Below, in pieces: positions 25,038 through 34,013 of a DNA stretch of 36,991 nt; the first letter of the stretch is position 1, and each line of letters opens with the position of its first letter. The position numbers and the translations under genes were made by a program. The DNA is taken from positions 1-36,991 of the forward strand of contig CACYZN010000016.1 in NCBI GenBank assembly GCA_902778925.1, written 5' to 3'. The notes under the pieces are model-generated. The model made no database searches. It saw nothing but the letters and a program-made list of their open reading frames with translations, and was not told the DNA's origin. The stretch is from an uncultured Bacteroidota bacterium (GTDB lineage: Bacteria; Bacteroidota; Bacteroidia; Bacteroidales; P3).

Positions 25038-25096
25038 CAAGGATGACACGGACGGGAGACATAGCCATGCAGGGATGCGGGAGGGGCATCGGGGCC

Positions 25097-25300
25097 GGTA
25101 AATGTGCCGCGCATATATGCGGGGTCATGAAACGGCCCGGTAAATGCGCCCCGCATCTATGCGAGGTCGATTTTCAGTCGAGCAATGCTCTCCGCATCTA
25201 TGCGGGGTCGATTTTCAGCCGTGTAATGCTCACCGCATATATGCGCGGTCGATTTTCAGCCCGGAAGTGCGCCCCGCATCGATGCGCGGTGAAATTGCAT
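25097..25300 (+). repeat. Five 41-bp repeats with GCAT(N)2ATGC palindromes
   Basis: Five copies of a unit of about 41 bp. Each contains a 10-bp palindrome, GCATATATGC or GCATCTATGC/GCATCGATGC, starting at 25111, 25153, 25194, 25235 and 25276 (steps of 42, 41, 41 and 41). Three copies share the spacer GGTCGATTTTCAG, and most begin near AATG(C/T). The first and last copies are more divergent. Because 41 is not a multiple of 3, the open frame running through them shifts meaning at each unit and is not credible as a gene. No other gene is seen between 25038 and 25345. Confidence 0.85.
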
Positions 25301-25345
25301 GAATGAAACATTGAATTGTACAACGACAACAAACAGATACAGACT

Positions 25346-25798
25346 ATGAAGAAGACATTTAAAACAATTATGGCACTGATTATGGCTGCAGTGCTGGCAA
25401 TGGCTTTCCAATGCGGGAAGGATGAAGACCTCAACTTCAACTACAATGCCCGACATTCCGAGTGCTTACAGCACACCGACAACGGCACCAAAGGCTTCTA
25501 TAACCCCGACTCGGCGAGTGTGGTCTACGATGCAACCAACCAGCGGCTGCATGTTACACACCACAACTTGATGGTCAACTGCGGCACCGCCGGGATGGAC
25601 GGCGGCATCACCGTCAGTGCCCTCCGCAACGGGCAGACCATCGAAATCTATGAATACGAGAATGAGGGAAATCCACAAGCCGACTGCATGTGCGACGTGG
25701 ACAACGAGTTTGACCTCTACAGCATCGAGCATGGAACCTACACGCTCGTCTTCCACGGTTGCTACCCCAATCCGCAGTCATTCACATTCACGTTCTGA
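25346..25798 (+). CDS. Small secreted protein or lipoprotein
   Basis: A 150-residue exported protein. The N-terminus MKKTFKTIMALIMAAVLAMA is a signal peptide, followed by FQC, so Cys23 could be lipidated, although the lipobox is imperfect. The mature part has several cysteines (SECLQH, VNCGTAG, ADCMCDVD, FHGCYPN) that could form disulfides, and beta-rich sequence (TIEIYEYENEG, TYTLVFHG). No family is recognised. An upstream in-frame ATG at 25316 would place polar residues before the signal and is rejected. It lies 45 bp downstream of the 41-bp palindromic repeat cluster and 12 bp before ispG. Confidence 0.7.
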   Translation: MKKTFKTIMALIMAAVLAMAFQCGKDEDLNFNYNARHSECLQHTDNGTKGFYNPDSASVVYDATNQRLHVTHHNLMVNCGTAGMDGGITVSALRNGQTIEIYEYENEGNPQADCMCDVDNEFDLYSIEHGTYTLVFHGCYPNPQSFTFTF

Positions 25799-25810
25799 AG
25801 CTGTAAGTCT

Positions 25811-26968
25811 ATGAGCAGACAGATACATATAGGAAGCCTGACGTTGGGCGGGGGAGCGCCCGTCCGCGTGCAGAGCATGACGAATACCGACACGATGGAC
25901 ACCAAGGCCACCGTGGAGCAGGCGCTGAGGATGGTGGAGGCCGGTTGCGAACTGGTGCGCATCACGGCGCCCGACGTGAAGGCCGCCGAGAACCTCGGCC
26001 GCATCAAGGAGGAGCTGCTGCGCCGCGGCTGCGAGGTGCCGCTGGTGGCCGACATACACTTCAACCCCAAGGCCGCCGAGGTGGCCGCCACGCTGGTGGA
26101 GAAGGTGCGAGTCAACCCCGGCAACTACACCGACCGCAATACAGGAAAGTGGAGAGTGGAGAGTGGAGAGTGGAGAGCGGAAGACGAGAAAGCATATCAG
26201 GAGGAAATAGAACGGATAGGGGAACGGATGTCCTCGCTCATCGACATCTGCAAGCGGCACCACACCGCCATGCGCATCGGCACCAACCACGGCTCGCTGT
26301 CGGAGCGCATCATGAGTCGCTACGGCAACACGCCCGAGGGCATGGCGCAGAGCGCGCTGGAGTTCGCGCAGGTGTGCGAGGCGCAGGACTACCACGACCT
26401 CGTCTTCTCCATGAAAGCCAGCAACGTCAAGGTCATGGTGGACAGCACACGCCTCTTCGTGCAGAAGATGCACGCCCTCGGCATGGACTACCCCATCCAC
26501 CTCGGCGTCACCGAGGCGGGCGACGGCATGCAGGGCCGCCTCAAGAGTGCTGCCGGCATCGGCGCACTGCTGCTCGACGGCATCGGCGACACGGTGCGCG
26601 TCAGCCTCACCGAAGACCCCGAGGCCGAGATGCCAATCGCCTACGACATCCTGCAGGCCGTCGGCGCCCGCATCACACAGCCCGAATACATCGCCTGCCC
26701 CTCCTGCGGTCGCACGCAGTACGACATACAGCGCGCCCTGAAGGAGATAAAGGAGAAGACCCGCCATCTGGTGGGCGTGAAGATAGGCGTGATGGGCTGC
26801 ATCGTCAACGGCCCCGGCGAGATGGCCGACGCCGACTACGGCTACGTGGGCTCCGGCCACGGAAAGATCACCCTCTACAAAGGCAAAGAAATCGTCAAGC
26901 GCGACATCGACCAGAGAGATGCCGTCGACGAATTAGTCAAATTCATAGAAAACGACCGTAAACAATGA
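25811..26968 (+). CDS. ispG: 4-hydroxy-3-methylbut-2-enyl diphosphate synthase, short form
   Basis: A 385-residue [4Fe-4S] enzyme of the MEP isoprenoid pathway. The N-terminal TIM-barrel half shows VQSMTNTDTMDTKATV, RITAPDVKAAEN, ADIHFNPKAA, RIGTNHGSLS and LGVTEAGDG. The C-terminal cluster domain shows CPSCGRTQYD and GCIVNGPGEMADAD with the three cluster cysteines. The barrel sequence is of the kind found in Bacteroidetes IspG, but those proteins usually carry an extra central domain (about 600+ residues in total). Here ILQAVGARITQPEYIACPSC runs directly into the cluster domain. Five 7-bp repeats at 26144-26178 encode the loop GKWRVESGEWRAED. The stop overlaps the next start (ATGA). Confidence 0.93.
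   Translation: MSRQIHIGSLTLGGGAPVRVQSMTNTDTMDTKATVEQALRMVEAGCELVRITAPDVKAAENLGRIKEELLRRGCEVPLVADIHFNPKAAEVAATLVEKVRVNPGNYTDRNTGKWRVESGEWRAEDEKAYQEEIERIGERMSSLIDICKRHHTAMRIGTNHGSLSERIMSRYGNTPEGMAQSALEFAQVCEAQDYHDLVFSMKASNVKVMVDSTRLFVQKMHALGMDYPIHLGVTEAGDGMQGRLKSAAGIGALLLDGIGDTVRVSLTEDPEAEMPIAYDILQAVGARITQPEYIACPSCGRTQYDIQRALKEIKEKTRHLVGVKIGVMGCIVNGPGEMADADYGYVGSGHGKITLYKGKEIVKRDIDQRDAVDELVKFIENDRKQ
26144..26178 (+). repeat. Heptamer array GGAGAGT x5 inside ispG
   Basis: GGAAAGT, GGAGAGT, GGAGAGT, GGAGAGT and GGAGAGC, phase-perfect. Read in frame as GKWRVESGEWRA, between the barrel strand VRVNPGNYTD and the helix KAYQEEIERIGERM. Same unit (opposite strand) as the 29-copy array at 34014-34216. 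Confidence 0.88.
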
Positions 26969-27706
26969 AGTGGAGTTTCATATTGTTCCTGCCGGCGCTG
27001 GTGTCCGTGTGTTGGGCCGTTGCCACGATGGCCTTCAAGCGGCATCACCATGCTTATCGTCCTGTTCCGTGGCCGCGCCGGCTCGCTGTTCATCTACGAC
27101 TTCGTCTTCGAGGTCTTGGCGGTATACTGTATGCCAATGTACTATCTGGGCATCTGCTCCCTTACCGAAGCCCGCGGCGCCACGCTGAGGCAACGGCAGG
27201 TCTTTTGGCCGCCGTTCATATTCGTCATCGGACTCACCATCGGCGCCTACTGGCTCGGTCCACGCCGCTACGAAGAGATGTGCCACGCAATAGTAAACAA
27301 CACAGATGGCTGGATTGCAGGCGATGCCGCTTGGAACTTCCTCTACTTCTGGGACCACATACTCTTCCCCATATATACCCTGCTGCTGATTGCAGTATTG
27401 GCAGTACGCAGTCACCGCAAGGTAATCCTATACCAGCGCCGTTTCAACAGCTATTATGCTGAAGACATGAACGTGCCCTTCATCAACAGTCGCACCCTGA
27501 CGGTCTTCACATGGCTCTTCATCCCGCTGGGAATAATCATTGTCTGCCTGATAGACTTCCGCCCCCATATGGTCAAATACTGGCTAATCTTTTGTGCGGT
27601 ACTGCTAAGCGTACTGCAGTTCCTTATGGGTCGCTTCGTCTATCGCCTCGACTACGACGCCCGCTATCTGGCAGAACATATACGTACCAAAAACCAAGAC
27701 AAATGA
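26965..27706 (+). pseudogene. Broken membrane paralogue of the next gene
   Basis: The frame from ATG 26965 (MKWSFILFLPALVSVCWAV, ATMAFKRHH) parallels the start of the next gene (ATM/TTM, FKR). The homologous sequence then continues in the +1 frame from about 27050 (MLIVLFRGRAGSLFIYDFVF) to the stop at 27706. Compared with the intact neighbour about 20 residues are missing at the shift, so an out-of-frame deletion of about 60 bp is the simplest reading. The remaining membrane helices, to VLQFLMGRFVYRLDY, align with the neighbour's sensor part, but no AraC helix-turn-helix follows. ATGA overlaps at both ends show the operon frame. A sequencing error is possible, but the missing segment argues for real decay. 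Confidence 0.65.
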
Positions 27707-28869
27707 CACCAATAGCATTAATATACCTCCTCCTTGGCCTTGTAACCCTTTTCTGGCCCGTCACCACGATGCTCTTCAAGCGCCGTGTGCTCGACGCCCA
27801 GTGGCTAATCATGGCAGCCCTGATTTCCATGTCGCTGTCCCTCATCGTCTACAGCACTTTCTTCAACAGCTTCCTTAAAGGCGAGTACCTGCTCGTCATA
27901 ATCTTCATGCTGCTATCCATGCACACCCCACCGCTCATACAGGCCGCTGTTACCAGCATGACCGACACCGGCGAGAATCGATCTCCGCTGACCAGACTCC
28001 ATGTGCTGGTTATACCTGTGGTAGTGGTGGTATTCATGATGGCCGCGTCGGTCATTATCGGCGGTGCCGACATGTATCGTCTATGGATTGCACGCGGCAG
28101 CGAAGGTATCGCCCATCTCTTCTACGAAGGCAGCTGGCGTTACAATCTCATAGTGGCAGTGCACTACTACTTATACTGGTTTCTAATCGTCGCCGAGACC
28201 ACCTTCGTCGGCATCTACAGCATCATCCGTATCAACCGCTTCAGCCGTCTGTTCGACGAATACTATACTGTCAACCGCTTAAACCGGGCCGACTTGATGA
28301 ACACCTACCTCTTTGTGGCACTCAACTGCTTCTTTGTCGTATTTAGCTTTGTGATGTATCCTTTCAACACACCACGACCGGTAGTCGGTGTTGCCATCGC
28401 CGCCATACTACAGGCCGCAGTCATGTTCTTCATCGGCTTTTATGCCTTCCGCACACCTGTCGGTGTCGAGAACATAAACAAGACTCTGCGCCGCCGTCCC
28501 ACCCTAGGCCGTAACGACGCCACGGCCGTAGCCAAAAGCGTATCCAACTACGTAGAAACCCAGCGCCACTTCCGCAACCCGGACCTCTCGGTATTCATCC
28601 TCGCCGAGAAGCTACATGTGTCGGAAGACGAAGTCGTCGATGCCGTCCACCAGCTTCATGGCGGCTCTTTCAGCGACTATATCGACACTGTCCGCATCGA
28701 ATTCGCCACCAACGAGATGCTCGCCGCCACCGACTTCAACCCCGACGACCCAGAACATGTCGCCCGCATGGCTCACCACTGCGGATTCCTCACTGCCGAT
28801 GCCTTCACTCGCACTTTCCACCGTGTGACGCAAACCAGCCTCGAGTACTGGTACGAAAGTCGTAACTAA
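27703..28869 (+). CDS. Membrane-anchored AraC-family regulator
   Basis: A 388-residue protein. Residues 1-245 hold about seven hydrophobic helices (IALIYLLLGLVTLFWPV onward), a probable membrane sensor. Residues about 285-388 form an AraC-type double helix-turn-helix: FILAEKLHVSEDEVVDAVHQ for the first, and HVARMAHHCGFLTADAFTRT with FHRVTQTSLEYWYES for the second, close to the family consensus. The signal sensed and the target genes are unknown. The ATG overlaps the stop of the broken paralogue. The end overlaps the convergent glycosylation gene by 4 bp with no terminator between them. Confidence 0.83.
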   Translation: MTPIALIYLLLGLVTLFWPVTTMLFKRRVLDAQWLIMAALISMSLSLIVYSTFFNSFLKGEYLLVIIFMLLSMHTPPLIQAAVTSMTDTGENRSPLTRLHVLVIPVVVVVFMMAASVIIGGADMYRLWIARGSEGIAHLFYEGSWRYNLIVAVHYYLYWFLIVAETTFVGIYSIIRINRFSRLFDEYYTVNRLNRADLMNTYLFVALNCFFVVFSFVMYPFNTPRPVVGVAIAAILQAAVMFFIGFYAFRTPVGVENINKTLRRRPTLGRNDATAVAKSVSNYVETQRHFRNPDLSVFILAEKLHVSEDEVVDAVHQLHGGSFSDYIDTVRIEFATNEMLAATDFNPDDPEHVARMAHHCGFLTADAFTRTFHRVTQTSLEYWYESRN

Positions 28870-30668
28870 TCTATAGGCATATTGCTCGCCACAATACTGC
28901 GCGGGTCGATACCGTCGACCTCGATGTGGCATTGCGCCAGCCGCTGACGCCGGCCGACCCTGACAGGCTGCCTGTGCCATTGGCCATCGGCGCAGTAGTA
29001 GACATCGAAGCTCTTGGCCGGCGACAGATAGAAGACATCTGCCTCGGTAGCGGTGGTCAGCGTGCTGTCCAGACGGGCCATTGCAACCAGTATGTCGGCC
29101 CCTTTGGGACTGCACTGGGCATGCAGGTAGTACACCGGTGCATCGGGAGCCAACTGGCTGCGCTCTACAAGCGTGTTGGTGTCGTCGGTGGTGCTAACCA
29201 CACGTCCCGCACGCAGATTGATGTAATGCTCTATGTCGTGGGTCTGATAGCTGCAGAGGAATGCCATGCCCGGTGTGTTGTGCAGCTCGCCGGTGTATAC
29301 TATTGCGTTGTGGGGCAGACGGTCGAAACAGCCCTCCTGCGCCATGCGGTCTATAATCTCCATACGCTGGCCGCTCTTGTGCCATTCGCGAGCTATGTGC
29401 TCGTTGGCATAGCCAGTGATGACGGCCGCCATCAGGAACAGTATAGCCCACACCCCCCGGACGACGATACCATTGCCGAACACCTTGAACGATGCCACTA
29501 TGACCAACGCGATAGCCAGCATGACGAAAAGGTAGGAGTAGAAGGTAGTTACATATCCCGGGAGACATGAGCTCAGCTCGCCGTTGTATTTGGTCGCGAC
29601 AGCCACCAGCAGATGGGCCGCAAAGGCTCCCACCACCGATACCACCAAGCCCACGGTGACCTGCCACCACGACAACTTGGCAAACCACCGGCGGCCTGTT
29701 ATCCACCAAAGCAGTGCTGTCTGCAGCAGGGCGGTAATCCACACAAGCGCCGACGCATGGGTGAACACCCGCATCAGTCCGTTGCTGTGGCCGCCCTCGA
29801 GCAGGGAATTGGCAGCTATAAGCTCCTTGTTGCCGAAGTAGTTCTGCGTAGGCAAGGCTCCACGGGTGCACCTGAGCACGATATTGACAAAGCCCTTGAA
29901 GCTGAACTTCTGCGGGTCGAACGAACTGCCGTCGTAGAACACCAGGTCGGGCGTCGACGCCAGCAGGTACTGCCTGTAGCCGAAATAGCATCCCACATAA
30001 AGCACCGCCATGCCGGCCAACGGCAACACATCGCGCCACAGGGTCTTGTCGCCCAAGCGGAAGCGGTGATGCGCCATGATGGCAATGGCGAACATGAAAG
30101 CGTATATGAGGTAGGTCTCGTAGAACAGGAAGCACACCAGCATGACGATAGCCGACAGCCACACACGCCAGTAGCCGCCGCGCTCGGTATAGCGCAGGTA
30201 CAGCAACAGACCGGCCATGAAGAGTATGGTGCTGAAGGCAAAGTAGAAGGGATAGGCGATGGTGGGCATGTGCATGTTGGGAGTGACCGAGAGACCCCAC
30301 ACCAGCAGCAACAGAACCAAAGCCCCCAGGCCGCGCGAGCGCAGCATGCGCGCCACCGTGTAGGCAAACATGCCATAGCAGGCCATCAGCGTGATATACT
30401 GCACCGCCTTTGTCCACACAAAGCTGTCGAACAGGTAGGGCACATAGTAGAACACCTTGGTGACGAGAAAGTAGAAGCGGCCGGCACCATGGGCGTATAT
30501 CTGCGCGTCGGTCATCCAGTTGCTGAACGGCGTCCTCGCGGTGAGGAAGTACTGGAAGTCGTCGTCGGTGGTGACGCCTATGCCAAAGAACATGCGCAGG
30601 CTGAGCAGCACGGTGGCCACATAGGCCGCCACTACCACCAGGTTCTCTTTCTGTCGGGCGTTCAGCAT
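28866..30668 (-). CDS. Polytopic GtrII-like glycosylation protein
   Basis: A 600-residue membrane protein with about ten to twelve hydrophobic helices in residues 10-430 and a soluble C-terminal part. Early features resemble GT-C/GtrII-type glucosyltransferases: a TDDDFQYFLTARTPF acidic motif after the first helix and a FYETYLIYAFMFAIA helix. These enzymes move a sugar from a bactoprenol carrier to a surface glycan outside the membrane. The gene directly upstream encodes a GtrB-like bactoprenol glycosyltransferase (7-bp overlap), which supports a two-component glycan-modifying system. The acceptor glycan is unknown. Confidence 0.7.
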   Translation of the reverse strand: MLNARQKENLVVVAAYVATVLLSLRMFFGIGVTTDDDFQYFLTARTPFSNWMTDAQIYAHGAGRFYFLVTKVFYYVPYLFDSFVWTKAVQYITLMACYGMFAYTVARMLRSRGLGALVLLLLVWGLSVTPNMHMPTIAYPFYFAFSTILFMAGLLLYLRYTERGGYWRVWLSAIVMLVCFLFYETYLIYAFMFAIAIMAHHRFRLGDKTLWRDVLPLAGMAVLYVGCYFGYRQYLLASTPDLVFYDGSSFDPQKFSFKGFVNIVLRCTRGALPTQNYFGNKELIAANSLLEGGHSNGLMRVFTHASALVWITALLQTALLWWITGRRWFAKLSWWQVTVGLVVSVVGAFAAHLLVAVATKYNGELSSCLPGYVTTFYSYLFVMLAIALVIVASFKVFGNGIVVRGVWAILFLMAAVITGYANEHIAREWHKSGQRMEIIDRMAQEGCFDRLPHNAIVYTGELHNTPGMAFLCSYQTHDIEHYINLRAGRVVSTTDDTNTLVERSQLAPDAPVYYLHAQCSPKGADILVAMARLDSTLTTATEADVFYLSPAKSFDVYYCADGQWHRQPVRVGRRQRLAQCHIEVDGIDPRSIVASNMPID

Positions 30669-31588
30669 CGGTCGTTATCGTCTTTGAGTATGTAGATGGG
30701 GCGACCCTTCACCTCGTCGAATATAAGGCCTATATAGTAGCCAATCAGCCCCATCACCAGCAGCAATATGCAGGCGAAGGCGCTCAGGAAGATAATGAGG
30801 GTGGTGTAGCCGCCGACAGGCCGCTGCACTATCCACATCACAATCGAGTACACTATCAGCGCCACGCTGAGCAGACCGAAAGCCAGCCCCCCGTACAGTC
30901 CCATCCGCAGCGGTGCCTTCGAGAACGAGGCTATGGCACCCAGCGAAAGCCGCACGAGCCGGTGCAACGAGTACTTGCTCTGTCCGGCAGCCCGCTCGGG
31001 GGCGTCGAAGGCGAGACTGCGGCGCTCGAAGCCCACCGTCTGTATGAATCCCCGCAGGAAGCGCGTCCGCTCGCGGTATTGGGTGCGCAATACCTGCGCC
31101 ACCCGGACCGACACAAGGAAGAAGTCGCTGGCGTTGGGCTCGAGCGAACAATCGGCCATACGGTTTATAATACGGTAGAAAGCCTTCGAGGTGAGGCGGC
31201 GCAGCCAGCCCCCGTCGGCACGCTCGCGGCGCACCATGGTAACCACGTCGGCCCCTTCGCCATAGGCGCGCAGCATGTCGGGCAAGAGCGCCGGCGGATG
31301 CTGCAGGTCGGCGTCCATGCACACCACCGCGTCGCCTGTGGCGTGGTCTATGCCGGCCAGCATGGCTGCCTCGTGGCCGAAGTTGCGCGAAAAATGGAGC
31401 GTCCGCACCCTGCTGTCGGCGGCGGCCAGCCGTTCCATGATGGCGGCACTGCCGTCGCTGCTGCCGTCGTCGACCATGAGCAGCTCCACATCGCAGTCCA
31501 AGCCGGCTGCCACACGGGTCACCTCGCCATAGAACTGCTCCAGGACCTGCTCCTCGTTGTAGACCGAAACCACCAATGTGCACTTCAT
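30662..31588 (-). CDS. GtrB/DPM1-like bactoprenol glycosyltransferase
   Basis: A 308-residue family 2 glycosyltransferase. Motifs: LVVSVYNEEQVLEQF, MVDDGSSDGSAAIM (about residues 38-51), FSRNFGHEAAMLAGIDHA, the metal-binding VVCMDADLQHPP (about 88-99) and the family QSKYSLHRLVRLSLGAI stretch before two C-terminal membrane helices (about 225-290). Relatives transfer glucose or GlcNAc from a nucleotide sugar to undecaprenyl phosphate at the inner membrane. The start at 31588 is preferred; an in-frame ATG at 31626 would add [13 protein letters not shown]. The gene overlaps the GtrII-like gene by 7 bp and follows rarA by 28 bp. Confidence 0.88.
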   Translation of the reverse strand: MKCTLVVSVYNEEQVLEQFYGEVTRVAAGLDCDVELLMVDDGSSDGSAAIMERLAAADSRVRTLHFSRNFGHEAAMLAGIDHATGDAVVCMDADLQHPPALLPDMLRAYGEGADVVTMVRRERADGGWLRRLTSKAFYRIINRMADCSLEPNASDFFLVSVRVAQVLRTQYRERTRFLRGFIQTVGFERRSLAFDAPERAAGQSKYSLHRLVRLSLGAIASFSKAPLRMGLYGGLAFGLLSVALIVYSIVMWIVQRPVGGYTTLIIFLSAFACILLLVMGLIGYYIGLIFDEVKGRPIYILKDDNDRC

Positions 31589-31616
31589 ACCTCTATAGCC
31601 TTTATTTGTCAAATCT

Positions 31617-32879
31617 CTAATAGCCATACTTAGCACCCCACCGCTGACGCAGCAGGTTGCGTGTGTCGTTCTCGCGGGGCGTGTTGCCGGGCTCGTAGAA
31701 GCGGGTTCCCTCCAGCCCCTGCGGCAGGTACTCCTGCTCGGCAAAGTTGCCCTCGAAGTCGTGGGCATACTTGTAGCCGTCGTGGTAGCCAAGCTCCTTC
31801 ATCAGCTTGGTGGGGGCGTTGCGGATGTGCAGCGGCACCGGCAGGTCGCCCGTGCGGCGTATCATGCTTGTGGCGTTCTCCAGCGCCATATACGTGGCAT
31901 TGCTCTTCACCGAGCAGGCCAGGTAGCAGGCACACTGCGACAGGTTGATGCGGCACTCGGGGTAGCCTATCTTGCTCACCGCGTCGAAGGTGGCGTTGGC
32001 CAGCAGCAGCGCGTTGGGGTTGGCGTTGCCTATGTCCTCGCTGGCGAAGATAAGCATGCGACGGGCTATGAAGAGGGGGTCTTCCCCACCCTCTATCATG
32101 CGCGCCAGCCAGTACACAGCCCCGTTGGGGTCGCTGCCCCGCATGCTCTTGATGAAGGCCGAGATGACGTCGTAGTGCATCTCGCCACCCTTGTCGTAGT
32201 AGGCCAGGTTCTGCTGCACCACCGAGGTGGCAGTCTTGTTGTCGATGACTATCGGGGTGTTGTCATTCCGGTTGCTCCTATTCACCACCAGTTCTATGGC
32301 ATTGAGCAGCTTGCGGGCATCGCCGCCGCTTATGCGCATCAGGGCCTCGTCCTCTTTCACCTCGACGGCAACGCCCTGCGAAGCGTAGTGCTTCACGGCC
32401 GACGCTATCAGCTGCCGCATGTCGCCCTCGCCAAACTCCTTGAGCACAAAGACCTGACACCGGCTCAGCAGTGCCGAGATAACCTCGAACGAGGGGTTCT
32501 CGGTAGTGGCGCCTATCAGGGTGATGGTGCCACGCTCGACCGCACCCAGCAGCGAGTCCTGCTGCGCCTTGTTGAAACGGTGTATCTCGTCTATGAACAG
32601 TATCGCACCGTCCTCCTCCTGCGCCTTGTTTATCACCTCGCGCACCTCCTTCACACCGCTGCTTATGGCGCTCAGCGTGTGGAAGGGGCGGTGCAGCGTG
32701 TTGCTGATAATCATAGCCAGCGTCGTCTTGCCTATACCCGGCGGGCCCCAGAATATCATGCTCGGTATCTGTCCGCCCTCTATCAATGTGCGAAGAACAG
32801 CACCCTGCCCAACAAGGTGCTGTTGTCCGATATACTCGTCCAAGCTCTGCGGCCTCAGTATCTCCGCCAACGGGGTCAT
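31617..32879 (-). CDS. rarA: Replication-associated recombination protein A (AAA+ ATPase)
   Basis: A 420-residue MgsA/RarA/WRNIP1-family protein that acts at stalled replication forks. Order: [19 protein letters not shown], Walker [13 protein letters not shown] (about 44-55), Walker [17 protein letters not shown], sensor 1 [10 protein letters not shown], sensor 2 [14 protein letters not shown], then the tetramerisation domain with [18 protein letters not shown]-like sequence (here [21 protein letters not shown]). Length and motifs are typical. Its start overlaps the queA stop by 4 bp. Confidence 0.94.
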   Translation of the reverse strand: MTPLAEILRPQSLDEYIGQQHLVGQGAVLRTLIEGGQIPSMIFWGPPGIGKTTLAMIISNTLHRPFHTLSAISSGVKEVREVINKAQEEDGAILFIDEIHRFNKAQQDSLLGAVERGTITLIGATTENPSFEVISALLSRCQVFVLKEFGEGDMRQLIASAVKHYASQGVAVEVKEDEALMRISGGDARKLLNAIELVVNRSNRNDNTPIVIDNKTATSVVQQNLAYYDKGGEMHYDVISAFIKSMRGSDPNGAVYWLARMIEGGEDPLFIARRMLIFASEDIGNANPNALLLANATFDAVSKIGYPECRINLSQCACYLACSVKSNATYMALENATSMIRRTGDLPVPLHIRNAPTKLMKELGYHDGYKYAHDFEGNFAEQEYLPQGLEGTRFYEPGNTPRENDTRNLLRQRWGAKYGY

Positions 32880-33931
32880 ACAATCAGCATCGCGTCGCCA
32901 TAGGTCGAAAAGCGGTATTTCTCCTTGATGGCGGTCTGGTAAGCCTTCATCATCAGCTCGGGACCCGCAAAGGCGCTCGCCATTATGAACTGCGTGCTCA
33001 TCGAGTGGTGCAGGTTGGTAACCATCATGTCGGCAATGGTGAAATCATACGGCGGGAAGATGAACTTGTTGGTCCACCCGTCGTAGGGGAATATCTTGCC
33101 CGGTATGGTCACTGCGCTCTCCAGCGCCCGCATCGTCGTAGTACCCACGGCACACACATGGTGGCCAGCCGCCTTGGTGGCCTCGATTGTACGGCACACC
33201 TCCTCGCTCAGGTGCATCTCCTCGGCATCGGCGCGGTGCTTCGACAGGTCCTCGACCTCGATCGACTTGAACTCGCCCATGCCGCAGTGCACTGTCACCT
33301 CGTTCCACTTCACGCCCTTGATCTCGAGGCGCTTCAGCAGCTCGCGGCTGAAATGCAGACCTGCCGTCGGCGCTGCCACCGAGCCCTCTACCTTGGCGTA
33401 GATGGTCTGGTAGTCCTCGGCGTCCTTCTTCTCTATGTCGCGCAGGCGGCGCAGCTCGTCGGGCAGCGGCGTGCGGCCCATACCCTTCACTATCTTGATG
33501 AACTCCTCGTGCGTACCGTCGAACAAAAACCTAATCGTGCGTCCGCGGCTCGTCGTGTTGTCCACCACCTCGGCCACCAGCGCATCGTTGGTGCCGAAAT
33601 ACAGTTTGTTGCCAATCCTTATCTTGCGTGCAGGATCCACTATCACATCCCACAGCCGCATCTCTTCGTTCAACTCGCGCAGCAGCAGCACCTCGATCCT
33701 CGCACCAGTCTTCTCCTTCTCGCCCTCCAGCAGCGCCGGAAACACTCGCGTATTGTTAGCCACCACCACATCGCCCTCGTCCACATACTCTATGAAATCC
33801 TTGAACACACGATGTTCCAGCTCACCGCTGTCGCGGTGCACCACCATCATGCGCGCATCGTCGCGGTTTCGCGTCGGCTTCTCCGCTATCAACTCCTTGG
33901 GCAGATTAAATCTGAACTGTGATAATTTCAT
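32876..33931 (-). CDS. queA: S-adenosylmethionine:tRNA ribosyltransferase-isomerase
   Basis: A 351-residue enzyme of queuosine synthesis. It moves the ribosyl part of SAM to 7-aminomethyl-7-deazaguanine in the wobble position of tRNAs. Signatures: [32 protein letters not shown], the central [18 protein letters not shown], the [13 protein letters not shown] stretch and the C-terminal [19 protein letters not shown]. Length matches the family. It is the first gene of the minus-strand run queA-rarA-gtrB-like-gtrII-like. About 80 bp upstream begins the 29-unit heptamer array; no convincing promoter was found between them. Confidence 0.95.
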   Translation of the reverse strand: MKLSQFRFNLPKELIAEKPTRNRDDARMMVVHRDSGELEHRVFKDFIEYVDEGDVVVANNTRVFPALLEGEKEKTGARIEVLLLRELNEEMRLWDVIVDPARKIRIGNKLYFGTNDALVAEVVDNTTSRGRTIRFLFDGTHEEFIKIVKGMGRTPLPDELRRLRDIEKKDAEDYQTIYAKVEGSVAAPTAGLHFSRELLKRLEIKGVKWNEVTVHCGMGEFKSIEVEDLSKHRADAEEMHLSEEVCRTIEATKAAGHHVCAVGTTTMRALESAVTIPGKIFPYDGWTNKFIFPPYDFTIADMMVTNLHHSMSTQFIMASAFAGPELMMKAYQTAIKEKYRFSTYGDAMLIV

Positions 33932-34013
33932 CTCTCTCTGGCTTTTTTAAAACAATGTTATAACGTAAATAATCTCAATTATTGTACACCCAACCAAAAA
34001 TAAATAAAAAAAA

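Noticed and set aside
25097-25300. CRISPR array
   Set aside because: Repeats are only about 13-14 bp conserved within 41-bp units, spacers are similar to each other rather than unique, and no cas genes are present.
25043-25306. Open frame of 87 codons through the 41-bp repeats
   Set aside because: The repeat length is not a multiple of 3, so each unit is read in a different frame and no repeat peptide results. There is no signal, motif or good start; the DNA-level palindromes explain the conservation.
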